The position numbers and the translations under genes were made by a program. This document shows, one piece after another, positions 16,837-25,786 of a stretch of 64,000 nt of DNA (position 1 is the stretch's first letter; every line of letters starts with the position of its first letter). Under the pieces are notes generated by a model. The model was given only the letters and a program-made list of their open reading frames with translations, made no database searches and was not told the DNA's origin. The stretch is from CAYNFP01 sp964396655 (GTDB lineage Bacteria > Bacillota_I > Bacilli_A > RF39 > UBA660), in contig CAYNFP010000003.1 of the NCBI GenBank assembly GCA_964396655.1, forward strand, positions 1 through 64,000, read 5' to 3'.

Positions 16837-17508
16837 TTACTTTTTTAATACTTTATTTATAATGTAATTTGTAATGAGTAATCCCGCAATTGCAGGGACA
16901 TAAACTATAGAACCCAATCCCTCTTTATTTTTAACTGTTTCTATAGATGTTACTACATTAATTTTCTTTTGTTCTCTTTCACTAAATTCTTTTCTTATCT
17001 TTTTAGCAAGAGGATCATAATTAGTTTTGTTTAATGTGGTAATAGTTAAAGATAAACCATTTAATTTATTAGCAGTTCCCATTGAAGATATTAAATTAAT
17101 TTTTCTTTTTAAACATTCTTTCATTAATAATATTTTAATTTTTGTAGTATCACAAGCATCAACTATAAAATCATAATCATCCATAAATAATAAATATAAA
17201 TTCTCTTCTGTTATAAATGTATTTATTAAAGATACTTTAGCATTTTTATTTATTAATTTTATTCTTTTCTTAAATTCTCTCGTTTTATATTTATTTAAGT
17301 TCTTTGTATTAGATATTATTTGTCTATTAAGATTACTTGGTTTAATTAAATCCCCATCAACAAGTGTTATTTGTTCTACTCCACATCTAACTAAAGATTC
17401 AACTGTATATCCACCTACTCCACCTATTCCTAATACTAATATATTTAATTTTTTAATTTTATTAATACCTTCTTTTCCTAAAAGTAGTTCTAATCTACTT
17501 AAATCCAT
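16837..17508 (-). CDS. tcdA: tRNA threonylcarbamoyladenosine dehydratase (ThiF/E1-like)
   Basis: This 223-aa E1-superfamily enzyme cyclises t6A at tRNA position 37 to ct6A using ATP. It has the nucleotide-binding motif GIGGVGGYTVESLVRCG (near residues 27-43), LVDGDLI, the Arg in NLNRQI and VDACDT. It is a little shorter than typical 240-270 aa members. It lies directly downstream of the 6S-like RNA, the same arrangement as Bacillus yrvM and its 6S RNA gene. Confidence 0.9.
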   Translation of the reverse strand: MDLSRLELLLGKEGINKIKKLNILVLGIGGVGGYTVESLVRCGVEQITLVDGDLIKPSNLNRQIISNTKNLNKYKTREFKKRIKLINKNAKVSLINTFITEENLYLLFMDDYDFIVDACDTTKIKILLMKECLKRKINLISSMGTANKLNGLSLTITTLNKTNYDPLAKKIRKEFSEREQKKINVVTSIETVKNKEGLGSIVYVPAIAGLLITNYIINKVLKK

Positions 17509-17521
17509 CTTTTACCTCCAT

Positions 17522-17703
17522 AAAAAACACCCAAGAATACGAATGCTAAAGATTATTAAACTCGTATACGTACGAGGTGGGCATCACATAAATGTTTTTA
17601 GGATCCTAAGATAAATCTTAGTATTCAACACCAATATCTAATTAGATTCCCAATTATTAATATGTTGGTTTATTTGTATTTAGCTATTATTATTCTCAGG
17701 ATA
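17522..17703 (-). ncRNA. ssrS: 6S RNA candidate
   Basis: This non-coding stretch between two minus-strand genes folds as a long irregular hairpin of about 180 nt, as 6S RNA does. Starting at position 17700, CCTGAGAATA pairs over 10 bp with the 3' segment TATTCTTGGG (wobbles included). After an internal loop GCTAAA pairs with TTTAGC. A large open middle follows, with side hairpins CTAAGAT/ATCTTAG and CTCGTA/TACGAG. The 3' end is a run of six T. 6S RNA binds the housekeeping RNA polymerase and mimics an open promoter. The neighbourhood, hisS and a class II synthetase on one side and tcdA on the other, is where Bacillus carries a 6S gene. A covariance search was not possible. Confidence 0.7.
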
Positions 17704-17708
17704 ATATT

Positions 17709-17714
17709 ATTATA
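17709..17714 (-). promoter_or_regulatory. -10 element of the 6S-like RNA
   Basis: A perfect TATAAT on the minus strand lies about 7 bases before the predicted 5' end. No good -35 is seen at 17 bases. Confidence 0.5.
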
Positions 17715-17737
17715 TCACTTATTTTATGAAACTTCTA

Positions 17738-18466
17738 CTATGATACTATTTTCTTCCTAGTATTATTTTCTTCTTGATGAGCAGTTAATTCTATATATGC
17801 TTCTTCTATCTTTTTTAATAAAATTTTAATTTGTGATAAGTTATATAAAAATTCATTTTTATTTTTTACTGAAGAAAGTTTGCTTTTTAAATTTTCTAAT
17901 TCTAGAAAGTATTGAAGTAATTCTTCTTCTGTTATTTGTTTTGATTGACTCCTGGAAATTCTAATACAGTTATGTTCTCTATCATAAACTTTACTTTCAT
18001 AATTAAGCTTTGGGTTACTACCGATATAAGTATTAAAAAATTTGTAAGCCATAGACGCCAATGATTCTCTTTCTATATACTTTATATATGGCTTTTGTAA
18101 AGGAGTAAGTCTTATATCAACCACATCATCCCAACTAGAACCAAAAAATCTTTTATTATGATAAGTTAAACTAGAATTAATTGTAACCGGAAAAAATAAT
18201 TTATTAAATAAATTATTTAAAACTACTGACATTTCATAGGTCTCAATATAGTCATCTTCAGTTTTTGTTTCTGCTTTGTAAGTTATATTACTCGCTACCA
18301 GTTCATCTTTACCATCTATGGTAAGAGTTTCTTCAACTTCAATACCCGGATTTCTTAATATTGATACATATTCTACAGAGAAATCCTTATCTGAAATTTC
18401 TCTTGTATAATTTTGAGTTTGTAAGAAAAATCTTGGTAACATTTTATCTTCTATATAAATTTTCAT
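17738..18466 (-). CDS. Hypothetical protein, 242 aa, with C-terminal coiled coil
   Basis: No family is recognised. Residues about 1-170 look like a beta-rich globular domain; residues about 178-230 are a long helical, coiled-coil-prone segment (LENLKSKLSSVKNKNEF). It is cytosolic, with no signal or membrane segment. It lies 22 bases after asnS on the same strand and so is probably in the hisS-asnS transcript. The 6S promoter lies just downstream. Confidence 0.6.
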   Translation of the reverse strand: MKIYIEDKMLPRFFLQTQNYTREISDKDFSVEYVSILRNPGIEVEETLTIDGKDELVASNITYKAETKTEDDYIETYEMSVVLNNLFNKLFFPVTINSSLTYHNKRFFGSSWDDVVDIRLTPLQKPYIKYIERESLASMAYKFFNTYIGSNPKLNYESKVYDREHNCIRISRSQSKQITEEELLQYFLELENLKSKLSSVKNKNEFLYNLSQIKILLKKIEEAYIELTAHQEENNTRKKIVS

Positions 18467-18488
18467 ATATTTTCTCTAAAATAATTTA

Positions 18489-19868
18489 TTAATAATCACA
18501 ATTATTTGGCGTTCTAGGATATGGTATTACATCTCTAATGTTTTCTACACCTGTAAGATACATTATTAATCTTTCAAAACCTAAACCAAATCCAGAATGG
18601 TAACATCCACCATATTTTCTGAGATTTAAATACCAATCTAAGTTTTCTGATGAAATATTCATTTCTTTCATTCTAGATAACAATTTTTCATAATCATCTT
18701 CTCTTTGACTTCCACCCATAAGTTCTCCAGCGCCTGGTACTTCTAAGTCTACTGCCGCTACTGTCTTACCATCTGGATTTTGTTTCATATAAAATGCTTT
18801 AATATCCTTAGGCCAATTAGTAACAAATACTGGTCCATTAAAATATTCTGTAATATATTTTTCATGCTCTTTGGCAATATCGCTTCCATATTCTGGCTCA
18901 AACTCCCATTTTCTATTAGCAGATTTTAATAATTTAATAGCTTCTTCATGAGTAATTCTATTAAATTTACTAACTAATAATTTTTCTAATTTATTTTTTA
19001 AACCATTTTCAACAAATTTATCAAAAAATTCTATTTCTAAAGGACATTTATCCATTACATATTTTACTATAAATTTAAGCATTTCTTCTTCTATATTCAT
19101 AATGCCGTCTAAATCACAAAATGCCACTTCTGGCTCTATCATCCAAAATTCATTAGCATGTGTTTTTGTATTTGAGTTTTCAGTTCTCATAGTTGGTCCG
19201 AAAGTATAGATTTTTTTATAAGCCATGGCAAAAGTTTCTCCATGCAATTGCCCAGAACCCGTAATATAAGTTGGTTTACCAAATAAATCTTTTTTAAAAT
19301 CTACTTTTTTATCTTCTGTAAGAGGTAATTTATTCATATCTAGTGTCGTTACTTTAAACATTTCTCCAGAGCCTTCACAATCAGCTCCAGTAATTATTGG
19401 ACTATGAAAATATACATAATTATTATTTTGAAAATATTCATGTATTGCTTGTGCAGTTACACTTCTTACTCTAAAAACCGCATTAAATAAGTTTGTTCTA
19501 GGTCTTAAATATGCCATTTCACGTAAAAACTCATTAGTATGTCTCTTTGGTTGCATTGGGTAATCTTCTGGTGAATCTCCTAATAGTTCTACTGATTTGA
19601 TTTTAACGTCATAAAGTTGACCAGAACCTTCTGATTTAACCACTTTTCCAAAAATTCTAATGGCAGATCCAACTCTTATTTTAGAAATATCATCAAATTC
19701 TTTTAAAGAATTATCATATACTAATTGTAAGTTTTTAAAATAAGTTCCATCGTTAAAATCAATAAATCCAAAACAAGCTTGTTTCCTATGATTTCTTACC
19801 CAACCTTCTAATTTTATTTCTTCATCAAGATATTTATCAATATCTTTTATTAAATCTTTAACATCCAT
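18489..19868 (-). CDS. asnS: Asparaginyl-tRNA synthetase
   Basis: This 459-aa class IIb synthetase has an N-terminal OB-fold anticodon-binding domain (about residues 15-110) and a catalytic domain with the motif 2 region around PTMRTENSNTKTHANEFW and motif 3 GFGLGFERLIMYLTG. The AsnRS-specific catalytic core distinguishes it from AspRS, which occupies this place next to hisS in Bacillus. It charges tRNA-Asn directly. hisS ends 10 bases upstream. Confidence 0.96.
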   Translation of the reverse strand: MDVKDLIKDIDKYLDEEIKLEGWVRNHRKQACFGFIDFNDGTYFKNLQLVYDNSLKEFDDISKIRVGSAIRIFGKVVKSEGSGQLYDVKIKSVELLGDSPEDYPMQPKRHTNEFLREMAYLRPRTNLFNAVFRVRSVTAQAIHEYFQNNNYVYFHSPIITGADCEGSGEMFKVTTLDMNKLPLTEDKKVDFKKDLFGKPTYITGSGQLHGETFAMAYKKIYTFGPTMRTENSNTKTHANEFWMIEPEVAFCDLDGIMNIEEEMLKFIVKYVMDKCPLEIEFFDKFVENGLKNKLEKLLVSKFNRITHEEAIKLLKSANRKWEFEPEYGSDIAKEHEKYITEYFNGPVFVTNWPKDIKAFYMKQNPDGKTVAAVDLEVPGAGELMGGSQREDDYEKLLSRMKEMNISSENLDWYLNLRKYGGCYHSGFGLGFERLIMYLTGVENIRDVIPYPRTPNNCDY

Positions 19869-19877
19869 AATTTTCTC

Positions 19878-21128
19878 CTATACATTTAATGATAAATATT
19901 CAACAATATTATCATATTCTACTTTTACATTTTCTTTAGTAGTATTATCTTTTATTGTAACATAATTTCCTTTAAATTCATTTTCACCTATTATAATTAC
20001 AAATTTAGGATTGATATCTTCAACTATTTTAAATTGAGGTTTCATATTTTTATTTAAATAACTAGTTTCTATAACAAAACCATTACTTCTAAGCATATCA
20101 ATTATTTCATATGAATATTTATCTTCACCTAAATTCATAACATAAGCATCTATTTCTTTTTTTATATCAAGCTTATCAACTTCTTTAAGTAAAAGCATTA
20201 ATCTTTCAATTCCCATCCCGAATCCTACAGCAGGAACACTCTTGCCTCCAAGAGTTTTAACAAGATTATCATATCTTCCACCACCACATACTGTGTTAGC
20301 ATTTCCAAGACTTTCAATGTCTGTTACTACTTCAAAAACCATATCTGTGTAATAATCAAGACCTCTTACTAAATTAGAATCTTCTTCATATGGAATATCT
20401 AAAATATCTAAAGCTTTTTTAATTCCATCAAAATATTCTTTGCTTTCGTTTGTAAGATAATCTCCTATTTTAGGAATGTTTTTTAATATATCAGAGTCTT
20501 TATCTACCTTACAATCTAATATTCTTAAAACATTTGTGGTGTATCTTCTTTGACAGTCTTCACATAAATTATTTACTTTATCATTAAAGTATTCTCTTAA
20601 AGCTTTTTTATAATTCTCTCTAGATTCATTATCTCCAAGACTATTAATTTTAACTTTTAATTTTTCTAATCCTAAATTATAAAGCATTCTATATACTATA
20701 CTTATTACTTCAGCATCTTGATATGGACTTTTAACTCCAAATACTTCTACTCCAAATTGAGTGTGTTCTCTATATCTTCCTGTTTGAGGTCTTTCATATC
20801 TAAAAACCGAACCAAAATAATAGAATTTATTTACTTCTTTAGTATACAATTTATTTTCTAAAAGCATTCTAACACAACCAGCAGTAAGTTCTGGCCTTAG
20901 TGTAATACTTCTAGCACCTTTATCTTTAAAAGTGTATGTTTCTTTATTTACTATATCAGTAGATTCTCCTACTCCTCTAATATATAATTCACTTGCTTCA
21001 AACATTGGTATTTTCACATATTCATAATTATATAAATTAATAAAAGAAGATATATAATTTCTTAAATATTCAAAAGATCTTCCTTCTTCTCCATATATAT
21101 CTAAAGTACCTTTTTGTTTTTGTATCAT
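19878..21128 (-). CDS. hisS: Histidyl-tRNA synthetase
   Basis: This class IIa synthetase has motif 2 FRYERPQTGRYREHTQFG, the His-specific GLDYYTDMVFEV motif, motif 3 GFGMGIERLMLLL and a C-terminal anticodon-binding domain (about residues 325-416). ATG at 21128 is chosen, giving 416 aa: the longer in-frame GTG at 21137 is part of the ribosome site GGAGTG. No T-box leader is seen upstream. It heads the unit hisS-asnS-242-aa ORF. Confidence 0.96.
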   Translation of the reverse strand: MIQKQKGTLDIYGEEGRSFEYLRNYISSFINLYNYEYVKIPMFEASELYIRGVGESTDIVNKETYTFKDKGARSITLRPELTAGCVRMLLENKLYTKEVNKFYYFGSVFRYERPQTGRYREHTQFGVEVFGVKSPYQDAEVISIVYRMLYNLGLEKLKVKINSLGDNESRENYKKALREYFNDKVNNLCEDCQRRYTTNVLRILDCKVDKDSDILKNIPKIGDYLTNESKEYFDGIKKALDILDIPYEEDSNLVRGLDYYTDMVFEVVTDIESLGNANTVCGGGRYDNLVKTLGGKSVPAVGFGMGIERLMLLLKEVDKLDIKKEIDAYVMNLGEDKYSYEIIDMLRSNGFVIETSYLNKNMKPQFKIVEDINPKFVIIIGENEFKGNYVTIKDNTTKENVKVEYDNIVEYLSLNV

Positions 21129-21199
21129 CTTAATCACTCCAAACTAAATATATTATAACTTAAAATTATCAAAAAAAATAGTCACTTTTTTTAAAACAC

Positions 21200-21228
21200 T
21201 TGAAAACCTTTAAAACATTTGTTATAAT
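21200..21228 (+). promoter_or_regulatory. Sigma-A type promoter
   Basis: TTGAAA (21200-21205), 17-base spacer, TATAAT (21223-21228), in front of the 84-aa secreted protein gene. Confidence 0.8.
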
Positions 21229-21256
21229 AATCCTCATTGTTGAAAGGAAGAAAAAA

Positions 21257-21511
21257 ATGAATCAAAATGGAAGAAAAATTTTTAGTATAATAATGATATC
21301 AACTTTAATAACTTCAATGGCTTTAAATCCTAATTATGATGTATTAGACTGTAAAGTTTCTAATTTAATAGTTAGTAAAAGAGGAAAATATTCTGATAAT
21401 GAAGCTAATGAAAGAAGAATAGGAAGTAAGCAAAGGCAATATCTTAAAAATCAATTGATTTTAAGCAGAAGTTATAGAAGTAATTCTAATATTAAAAAAA
21501 ATCAACGATAA
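21257..21511 (+). CDS. Small basic exported protein, 84 aa
   Basis: A signal-like N-terminus (residues 1-24, hydrophobic from KIFSIIMISTLITSMAL) is followed by a strongly basic Ser/Asn/Arg-rich chain containing one Cys (near residue 32) and ending NIKKNQR. ATG at 21257 is supported by AAAGGAAG upstream and by the promoter at 21200-21228; an earlier in-frame start would begin inside that promoter. No family is recognised. It is monocistronic with its own terminator. Confidence 0.65.
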   Translation: MNQNGRKIFSIIMISTLITSMALNPNYDVLDCKVSNLIVSKRGKYSDNEANERRIGSKQRQYLKNQLILSRSYRSNSNIKKNQR

Positions 21512-21517
21512 AATAAG

Positions 21518-21549
21518 AAAAGCAATAAGAAATAACTTATTGCTTTTTT
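21518..21549 (+). terminator. Strong rho-independent terminator
   Basis: A 12-bp perfect stem AAAAGCAATAAG/CTTATTGCTTTT with a 6-base loop, then more T residues. Confidence 0.9.
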
Positions 21550-21562
21550 CATATATTCTAAT

Positions 21563-22867
21563 ATGATAAAAAGAATAATGGATAATAAATTTGTTAAATC
21601 TACTTTAATACTTATAACTGGTGGTTTTTTATCTAAATTATTAGGATTTATATTAAAAATTATAATTACAAGACAAATTGGAACAGAAGGTATTGGCTTG
21701 TATAGTTTACTTATGCCTACTTTTGCATTTTTTACAACTATTGCAATATTTTCATACCCTATTGCTATTAGTTCTTTAATTGCAGAAAATAAAAGAAGTA
21801 GTAAAAAAATTATATTTTCTATAATACCAGTTGCAACTGTCATAAATATAATAATGATAATTTTAATAATTATTCTTGCCCCCTTTTTAGCTAATACTCT
21901 TTTAAAAGAACCATTATTATACTACCCAATTATTTGTGTTGGTTTTACTTTACCTTTTATTGGTTTATCTTCTATTATAAAAGGGTATTTCTGGGGTAAG
22001 CAAAGAATGAGTCCATATATTTTATCTAATATTGGAGAACAAATAGTAAGGATGATTATCTTAATTATATTAGTTCCAAAATTAATTAAAATTAATATGA
22101 CTCTAACTATATGCTCAATAATATTGGTAAATATTATTAGTGAAACAGTTTCTATTTTAATTATGATGAAAGGGTTTCCAAAAAATTCTAAAATAACTAA
22201 AGAAGATTTAAAAATAAGTACTAAAGAAGTAAAAGATATAATGAATATAAGTATACCTTCTACAGGAAGTAAAATAGTGGGATCTTTATTTTATTTTTTT
22301 GAGCCTATTATTTTAACAAATATATTATTATTTACTGGATATTCTAAAAGTTTTATAACTAATGAATATGGTATTCTTAATGGATATAGTTTATCATTAC
22401 TTTTGTTACCTCAATTTTTTACTCAATCAATAAGTACAGCTTTAGTTCCTGAATTATCTAAAAATTATGCTTTAGGAAATAAAAAAAAGTGTGTAAAAAG
22501 AATTAAACAGATAGTTATGTTTTCATTTTTAATAGGTTTTATTTCTACAATAATAATATATATCTTTCCAGAACAATTATTAAATATATTATTTAATACT
22601 ACTAAAGGCGCTAATTACATTAGAGCGCTTGCTCCTTTTACTCTTTTATATTTTATAGAAGTACCTTTAGTAAGTTCATTACAAGCTTTAAATAAAGCAA
22701 AAGAATGTATGAAAATCACTATTAAATCAGAAATTATTAGAACTATATCTGTTGTTTTATTCTCATTTTTTAAAATTGGCATGTATTCTTTAGTAATAGC
22801 GATTGTTATAAATTTAATTATATCAACTTTGTCTTATTATAAAAATATAAGAAAAATATTTATTTGA
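21563..22867 (+). CDS. SpoVB/MurJ-type polysaccharide (lipid II) flippase family protein
   Basis: This 434-aa MOP-superfamily protein has about 12-14 membrane segments. The N-terminus (STLILITGGFLSKLLGFILK, then GTEGIGLYSLLMP) closely follows the SpoVB pattern. SpoVB and relatives flip lipid-linked wall precursors; in Bacillus SpoVB serves spore cortex but the family also works in vegetative cells. ATG at 21563 has no clear ribosome site and follows the preceding terminator by only about 14 bases; the in-frame ATG at 21578 is an alternative. The 3' end overlaps the convergent DUF421 gene by 8 bases. The spoVB, DUF421 and TIGR04086 neighbours are also together in Bacillus. Confidence 0.82.
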   Translation: MIKRIMDNKFVKSTLILITGGFLSKLLGFILKIIITRQIGTEGIGLYSLLMPTFAFFTTIAIFSYPIAISSLIAENKRSSKKIIFSIIPVATVINIIMIILIIILAPFLANTLLKEPLLYYPIICVGFTLPFIGLSSIIKGYFWGKQRMSPYILSNIGEQIVRMIILIILVPKLIKINMTLTICSIILVNIISETVSILIMMKGFPKNSKITKEDLKISTKEVKDIMNISIPSTGSKIVGSLFYFFEPIILTNILLFTGYSKSFITNEYGILNGYSLSLLLLPQFFTQSISTALVPELSKNYALGNKKKCVKRIKQIVMFSFLIGFISTIIIYIFPEQLLNILFNTTKGANYIRALAPFTLLYFIEVPLVSSLQALNKAKECMKITIKSEIIRTISVVLFSFFKIGMYSLVIAIVINLIISTLSYYKNIRKIFI

Positions 22868-23516
22868 TTTCACTTTTCCTGATAATAAAAGTATCATTAT
22901 TTTTATAAAATGCATAAAATACATTTTTTAATTCTATATTTTTTTCTTTTAATATATCTTCTACCCATTTAGTATTTTTATTTAAATATTTTAAAGTGTC
23001 TTTTTGTATAACTCCATCAAGAATTAAAGGAAATGGATTTGATGAACTGAGTTTTAAAAAATTATATTTAAATATTGATAAACTACCATCGTTTTCTAAT
23101 ATGGCATATTCTACATCATCTAAATTCTTTATATTCTTTTTTCTTAATTCAAGTAATAAATCATCTAATGTATATCTTTGTTTTACTAATTCATTAAAAT
23201 TAAGTTTACCTTTATCAATTATTAATGATGGTTTACCTTCTAATATATTTCTAAATTTATTAGATTTTAAAGCAATTAAAGCAAATATAATTTCAAATAT
23301 TAAAAGTATTACAATTGGAATAATTGTTAAAAGTATTGAATCATTTTTATTTTCTATACTAATAGCAACTAACTCAGCCATTAAAATACTTATTACTAAA
23401 TCTTGAATACTAAGCTGCCCTATTTCCCTTTTACCCATTATTCTAAATACAATTATAATAAATAAGTAAAAAAATATTGTTCTAAATATTACAATTAAAA
23501 AATCCAATTTTATCAC
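22860..23516 (-). CDS. DUF421 (YetF/YrbG-like) membrane protein
   Basis: This 218-aa protein has two or three N-terminal membrane helices containing the family motif IMGKREIGQLSIQDLVISILMAE (residues about 26-48), then a cytosolic domain (about 90-215) with KPSLIIDKGKLN and YAILENDGSLSIF. Function is not settled; several Bacillus members are spore membrane proteins. It sits between the SpoVB-type flippase and TIGR04086 genes, as in Bacillus, though on the opposite strand. Confidence 0.88.
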   Translation of the reverse strand: MIKLDFLIVIFRTIFFYLFIIIVFRIMGKREIGQLSIQDLVISILMAELVAISIENKNDSILLTIIPIVILLIFEIIFALIALKSNKFRNILEGKPSLIIDKGKLNFNELVKQRYTLDDLLLELRKKNIKNLDDVEYAILENDGSLSIFKYNFLKLSSSNPFPLILDGVIQKDTLKYLNKNTKWVEDILKEKNIELKNVFYAFYKNNDTFIIRKSEIK

Positions 23517-23583
23517 CTATTTTTATTATGTTTGATTCATATTATTTTTAAACAAGGAATAAATTTTACTATGGGGGATTTAT

Positions 23584-23961
23584 ATGGGTAAAATAAAAAA
23601 TTATTTGAGAGGTATAGTGTATTTTTATGTTTTATTAATAATATATCTAATAATTATTACAACACTTAATTACTTTAATGTATTTAGTTATCAAACAATA
23701 TCTATAATTAATTTTATAAGTATGATTATATTATTTATGGTTATTGGTTTTTCTATTGCAATAAAAAGTCAAAAAAAGGGTTACATAAATGGTTTAATCA
23801 TTGGTGGATTTAATATTGTTCTATTCTTATTCTTAGCTTTTGTTCTTGGAGATGCACCTAAATTAACTGCTGGTATATACTTTTTAATACTATTACTCTC
23901 TTCCACTATTGGTGGTATGTTTGGAATAAATTATAAAACCAAAAAAATGATTGGATACTAA
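23584..23961 (+). CDS. TIGR04086 (YrzE-like) membrane protein
   Basis: This 125-aa protein with four membrane segments (about residues 10-30, 40-58, 66-86 and 92-113) shows the family's GYINGLIIGGFN and SSTIGGMFGIN motifs. Function is unknown. The Bacillus counterpart lies in the tgt-yajC-yrzE-yrbG-spoVB cluster, and this window keeps the same partners. The 3' end overlaps the convergent GDPD gene by 4 bases. Confidence 0.8.
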   Translation: MGKIKNYLRGIVYFYVLLIIYLIIITTLNYFNVFSYQTISIINFISMIILFMVIGFSIAIKSQKKGYINGLIIGGFNIVLFLFLAFVLGDAPKLTAGIYFLILLLSSTIGGMFGINYKTKKMIGY

Positions 23962-24638
23962 AATTTTTCAAATATAATATTACCATTATATTTAATAGCT
24001 TTCTTTAATTTTGTTTCATCATCTATAACCCAAAATAATTTGGGTTTTTTAGTTTTTATAATGTCATTATTTATATTAATGTTAAAACAAAAAAAATCAT
24101 AATTAAATATTAAATCTAATATTTTATATATAAAATATTTATTACTTTTTAAATTAAAAATTATTAAACCTCTATATACATTATTAAATAAAACACCTAT
24201 AAAAGGATTAAAACTTGTTATAGCATAATCTCCTTTGTAATTTTTCAGTATTTCTTTAACTTTCGTTGAAAAATCTTTAATATTTTTATTATTACATTTT
24301 AAATCAAGTAATAAAGGTATTTTACCATTTACTATATTTAATAAATCTTTAAATTTTAATATTTTAGAACCATTTAAAATTCTTATTTCATTTAAATCAT
24401 TTTCTGTTAAATTATAAGTTTTTTTATCTATTCCAGTTAATCTTTTTATATTATTATCATGAAATACTATAACTTCATTATATTTAGTAATCCTTAGATC
24501 TGCCTCTACCGGATAACCCTCTTTAATTGCCTTTATTGTAGATAAAAGAGTATTTTCAAATACAATTTTATTATCAAATATACCTCTATGCGCTACTGGT
24601 CTATTAATTAAAAAATAATTACTAGGAATTTCTTTCAT
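23958..24638 (-). CDS. Glycerophosphodiester phosphodiesterase family protein
   Basis: This 226-aa TIM-barrel enzyme hydrolyses glycerophosphodiesters to glycerol 3-phosphate and an alcohol. Catalytic motifs are visible: AHRG near residue 17, ENTLLS, VEADLR, and VFHDNNIKRLTG, followed by PLLLDLK and AITSFNP. It has no signal peptide, so it is probably cytosolic. It is slightly shorter than usual. It lies 26 bases after tgt and may be the last gene of the queA-tgt transcript. Confidence 0.88.
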   Translation of the reverse strand: MKEIPSNYFLINRPVAHRGIFDNKIVFENTLLSTIKAIKEGYPVEADLRITKYNEVIVFHDNNIKRLTGIDKKTYNLTENDLNEIRILNGSKILKFKDLLNIVNGKIPLLLDLKCNNKNIKDFSTKVKEILKNYKGDYAITSFNPFIGVLFNNVYRGLIIFNLKSNKYFIYKILDLIFNYDFFCFNININNDIIKTKKPKLFWVIDDETKLKKAIKYNGNIIFEKF

Positions 24639-24664
24639 ATTATACTCCTAGTAATTATATTAAA

Positions 24665-25783
24665 TTAATTATTTTTTTTGTACTTTTCTATAAAGTTATC
24701 TTTAAATTCAAGCAATGTATCTTTTTCAATGCTTTCTCTTATATCCTCAACTAACTTAGTTAAAAATCTTATATTGTGAATAGATAAAAGTCTTGAAGAA
24801 AGCATTTCTTCAGATACTATTAAATGTCTAATATATGCTTTTGTAAAGTTTCTACATGTATAACAGTCACAATCATGTTCTAATGGAGTAAAATCTTCTT
24901 TATATTTTAGATTTCTTAGATTTATTTTGCCTTCTCTTGTAAATGCATTTGAGTGCCTTGCTAGCCTTGTTGGTAAAACACAATCAAATATATCTACTCC
25001 TCTTACAACTCCTTCTATAATGTCTACAGGATCCCCTACACCCATTAAATATCTTATTTTATTTTCTGGTAAGTTAGGAATAGCGTAATCAATCATTTTA
25101 TATTTGGTAATATTATCTTCTCCTACACTAACTCCGCCTATTGAATAACCATCAAAACCTATTTTAACTGTTTCTAAAGCAGATTTCATTCTTAAATCTT
25201 CAAATTCTCCACCTTGTACTATACCAAATAAAGCTTGGTTTTCATTATTATGAACTTCCTTGCCTCTTATTGCCCATCTTAATGTTCTTTCAATAGAATT
25301 TTCCATATATTCATGTGATACGGGAAATGGAGGACATTCATCAAAACTCATTATTATGTCTGCTCCTAATTTATTTTGTATTTCAATTGATTTTTCTGGA
25401 GTTAAAAATAGTTCACTACCATCTAAATGGCTCTTAAACTTAACTCCTTCTTCTTTTATATCTTTTGGATTAGCCAAAGAAAATACTTGAAATCCTCCAC
25501 AATCAGTTAATATTGGCCCATTATGATAATTCATAAATTTGTGAAGACCCCCAGCTTTATAAACTATATCTTCACCAGGTCTTAACCATAAATGATATGT
25601 ATTTGATAAAACAACATCTGACTTACATTCTATTAAATCTTCTGGAGATACATTTTTTACTGTGGCTTGTGTCCCGACAGGCATAAACATTGGTGTTTTA
25701 TGTATACCATATTTGCTTTCAAACTCTCCTAATCTAGCATTACATTCATTACTTTTCTTTATAACCCTATATTTTAAATCCAT
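24665..25783 (-). CDS. tgt: tRNA-guanine transglycosylase
   Basis: This 372-aa enzyme swaps guanine-34 of GUN-anticodon tRNAs for preQ1 (or queuine). Motifs: SNTYHLWLRPG, the active-site segment TDCGGFQVFSL, GVGDPVDI, DCVLPTRLARH, and the zinc site CDCYTCRNFT with the distal His (YIRHL). It lies three bases downstream of the ATP-grasp gene and, with queA at the other end, brackets three non-canonical genes. QueA acts on the tRNA after Tgt, so the two define a queuosine route; queC/D/E/F are not in the window. Confidence 0.96.
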   Translation of the reverse strand: MDLKYRVIKKSNECNARLGEFESKYGIHKTPMFMPVGTQATVKNVSPEDLIECKSDVVLSNTYHLWLRPGEDIVYKAGGLHKFMNYHNGPILTDCGGFQVFSLANPKDIKEEGVKFKSHLDGSELFLTPEKSIEIQNKLGADIIMSFDECPPFPVSHEYMENSIERTLRWAIRGKEVHNNENQALFGIVQGGEFEDLRMKSALETVKIGFDGYSIGGVSVGEDNITKYKMIDYAIPNLPENKIRYLMGVGDPVDIIEGVVRGVDIFDCVLPTRLARHSNAFTREGKINLRNLKYKEDFTPLEHDCDCYTCRNFTKAYIRHLIVSEEMLSSRLLSIHNIRFLTKLVEDIRESIEKDTLLEFKDNFIEKYKKNN

Positions 25784-25786
25784 TTT

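Noticed and set aside
17560..17600. Segment resembling a T-box (GAGGTGGGCATC on the plus strand).
   Set aside because: No plus-strand gene follows and the specific T-box core is not matched; the segment pairs as part of the minus-strand 6S-like fold.
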